A stretch of DNA of 13,025 nucleotides, taken from CAZVEV01 sp964625865 (GTDB lineage Bacteria > Planctomycetota > Phycisphaerae > SM23-33). The position numbers were made by a program, and so were the translations under genes. The notes under the pieces are model-generated. The model saw nothing but the letters and a program-made list of their open reading frames with translations, was not told the origin of the DNA and did no database searches. The stretch lies in the NCBI GenBank assembly GCA_964625865.1, contig CAZVEV010000166.1, forward strand, positions 1 to 13,025, written 5' to 3'. Below, piece after piece: positions 12,954-13,025 of the stretch. Positions within the stretch are counted from its first letter, which is position 1. The number at the start of each line of letters is the position of its first letter.

Positions 12954-13025
12954 GGCGATGATTGCGCCCGTACTCTCAGCGACGTTCTGGAAGTGTAGGA
13001 ACACGGGCGGGTTGAAAATGGGGTC

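Larger units (their letters stand above)
12169..13025. other. Gene-free region downstream of queD
   Basis: No convincing complete gene is present. It holds a terminator candidate (12266-12283) and a 7-bp stem GTTGCCT/AGGCAAC (12444-12450, 12454-12460). An AT-rich patch follows at about 12461-12500, within an otherwise GC-rich sequence. Next come an inverted repeat (12481-12640), a short coding remnant (12629-12742), repeat copy B (12756-12886) and one more hairpin at 12933-12953. From 12954 to the window end I see nothing. Confidence 0.65.

Noticed and set aside
1..13025. tRNA, rRNA, integrase, toxin-antitoxin or defence genes
   Set aside because: I looked on both strands and saw no cloverleaf, rRNA signature, recombinase motif or recognisable defence domain.

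Overview
The window is GC-rich bacterial chromosome with ordinary housekeeping genes separated by repeat-filled gaps. The best guess is a Planctomycetota member, probably Phycisphaerae-like. The reasons are a short GspG-like pseudopilin with an A/F cleavage site, an acetyl-CoA synthetase paired with an OFA-type MFS carrier, weak Shine-Dalgarno sites, and abundant GC-hairpin intergenic repeats. This placement is inference; no rRNA or tRNA is present to confirm it. A run of exactly 100 N (8281-8380) shows it is a scaffolded assembly, broken inside a repeat.

Layout, left to right. Maf nucleotide pyrophosphatase runs on the minus strand and is cut by the window edge. A gap follows that contains a purine/pyrimidine-strand inverted repeat (706-892). 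Next is an adenylate-kinase-like protein (minus). Then come three plus-strand genes: acetyl-CoA synthetase behind a recognisable promoter and a hairpin leader, an OFA-family MFS transporter, and a Mut7-C/DUF82 putative RNase. A pseudopilin gene (minus) converges on the last of these; the two genes share a CTAG as reciprocal stop codons. A PpiC/SurA-like lipoprotein (plus) follows. A 0.9-kb gene-free stretch (7618-8541) is packed with hairpin repeats and holds the N gap. After it come a divergent rnfC, rnfD (ATGA overlap), queE and queD, all plus. The last 0.86 kb has no convincing gene; it carries a terminator candidate, an AT-rich patch, an inverted repeat, a short coding remnant and a second copy of the 7.9-kb hairpin repeat.

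How the genes fit together. acs plus the MFS carrier looks like a monocarboxylate (acetate-like) uptake and activation unit. queE and queD are consecutive-pathway enzymes of 7-deazaguanine (queuosine/preQ0) synthesis. rnfC-rnfD form a two-gene membrane redox pair with no A, B, E or G partners in view, and key cofactor motifs look degenerate.

No defence system, CRISPR array, prophage or intact transposon was found. The most unusual material is the orphan, divergent RnfCD pair and the family of structured intergenic repeats. The repeat stems differ in sequence while keeping base pairing, which suggests the fold itself is under selection.
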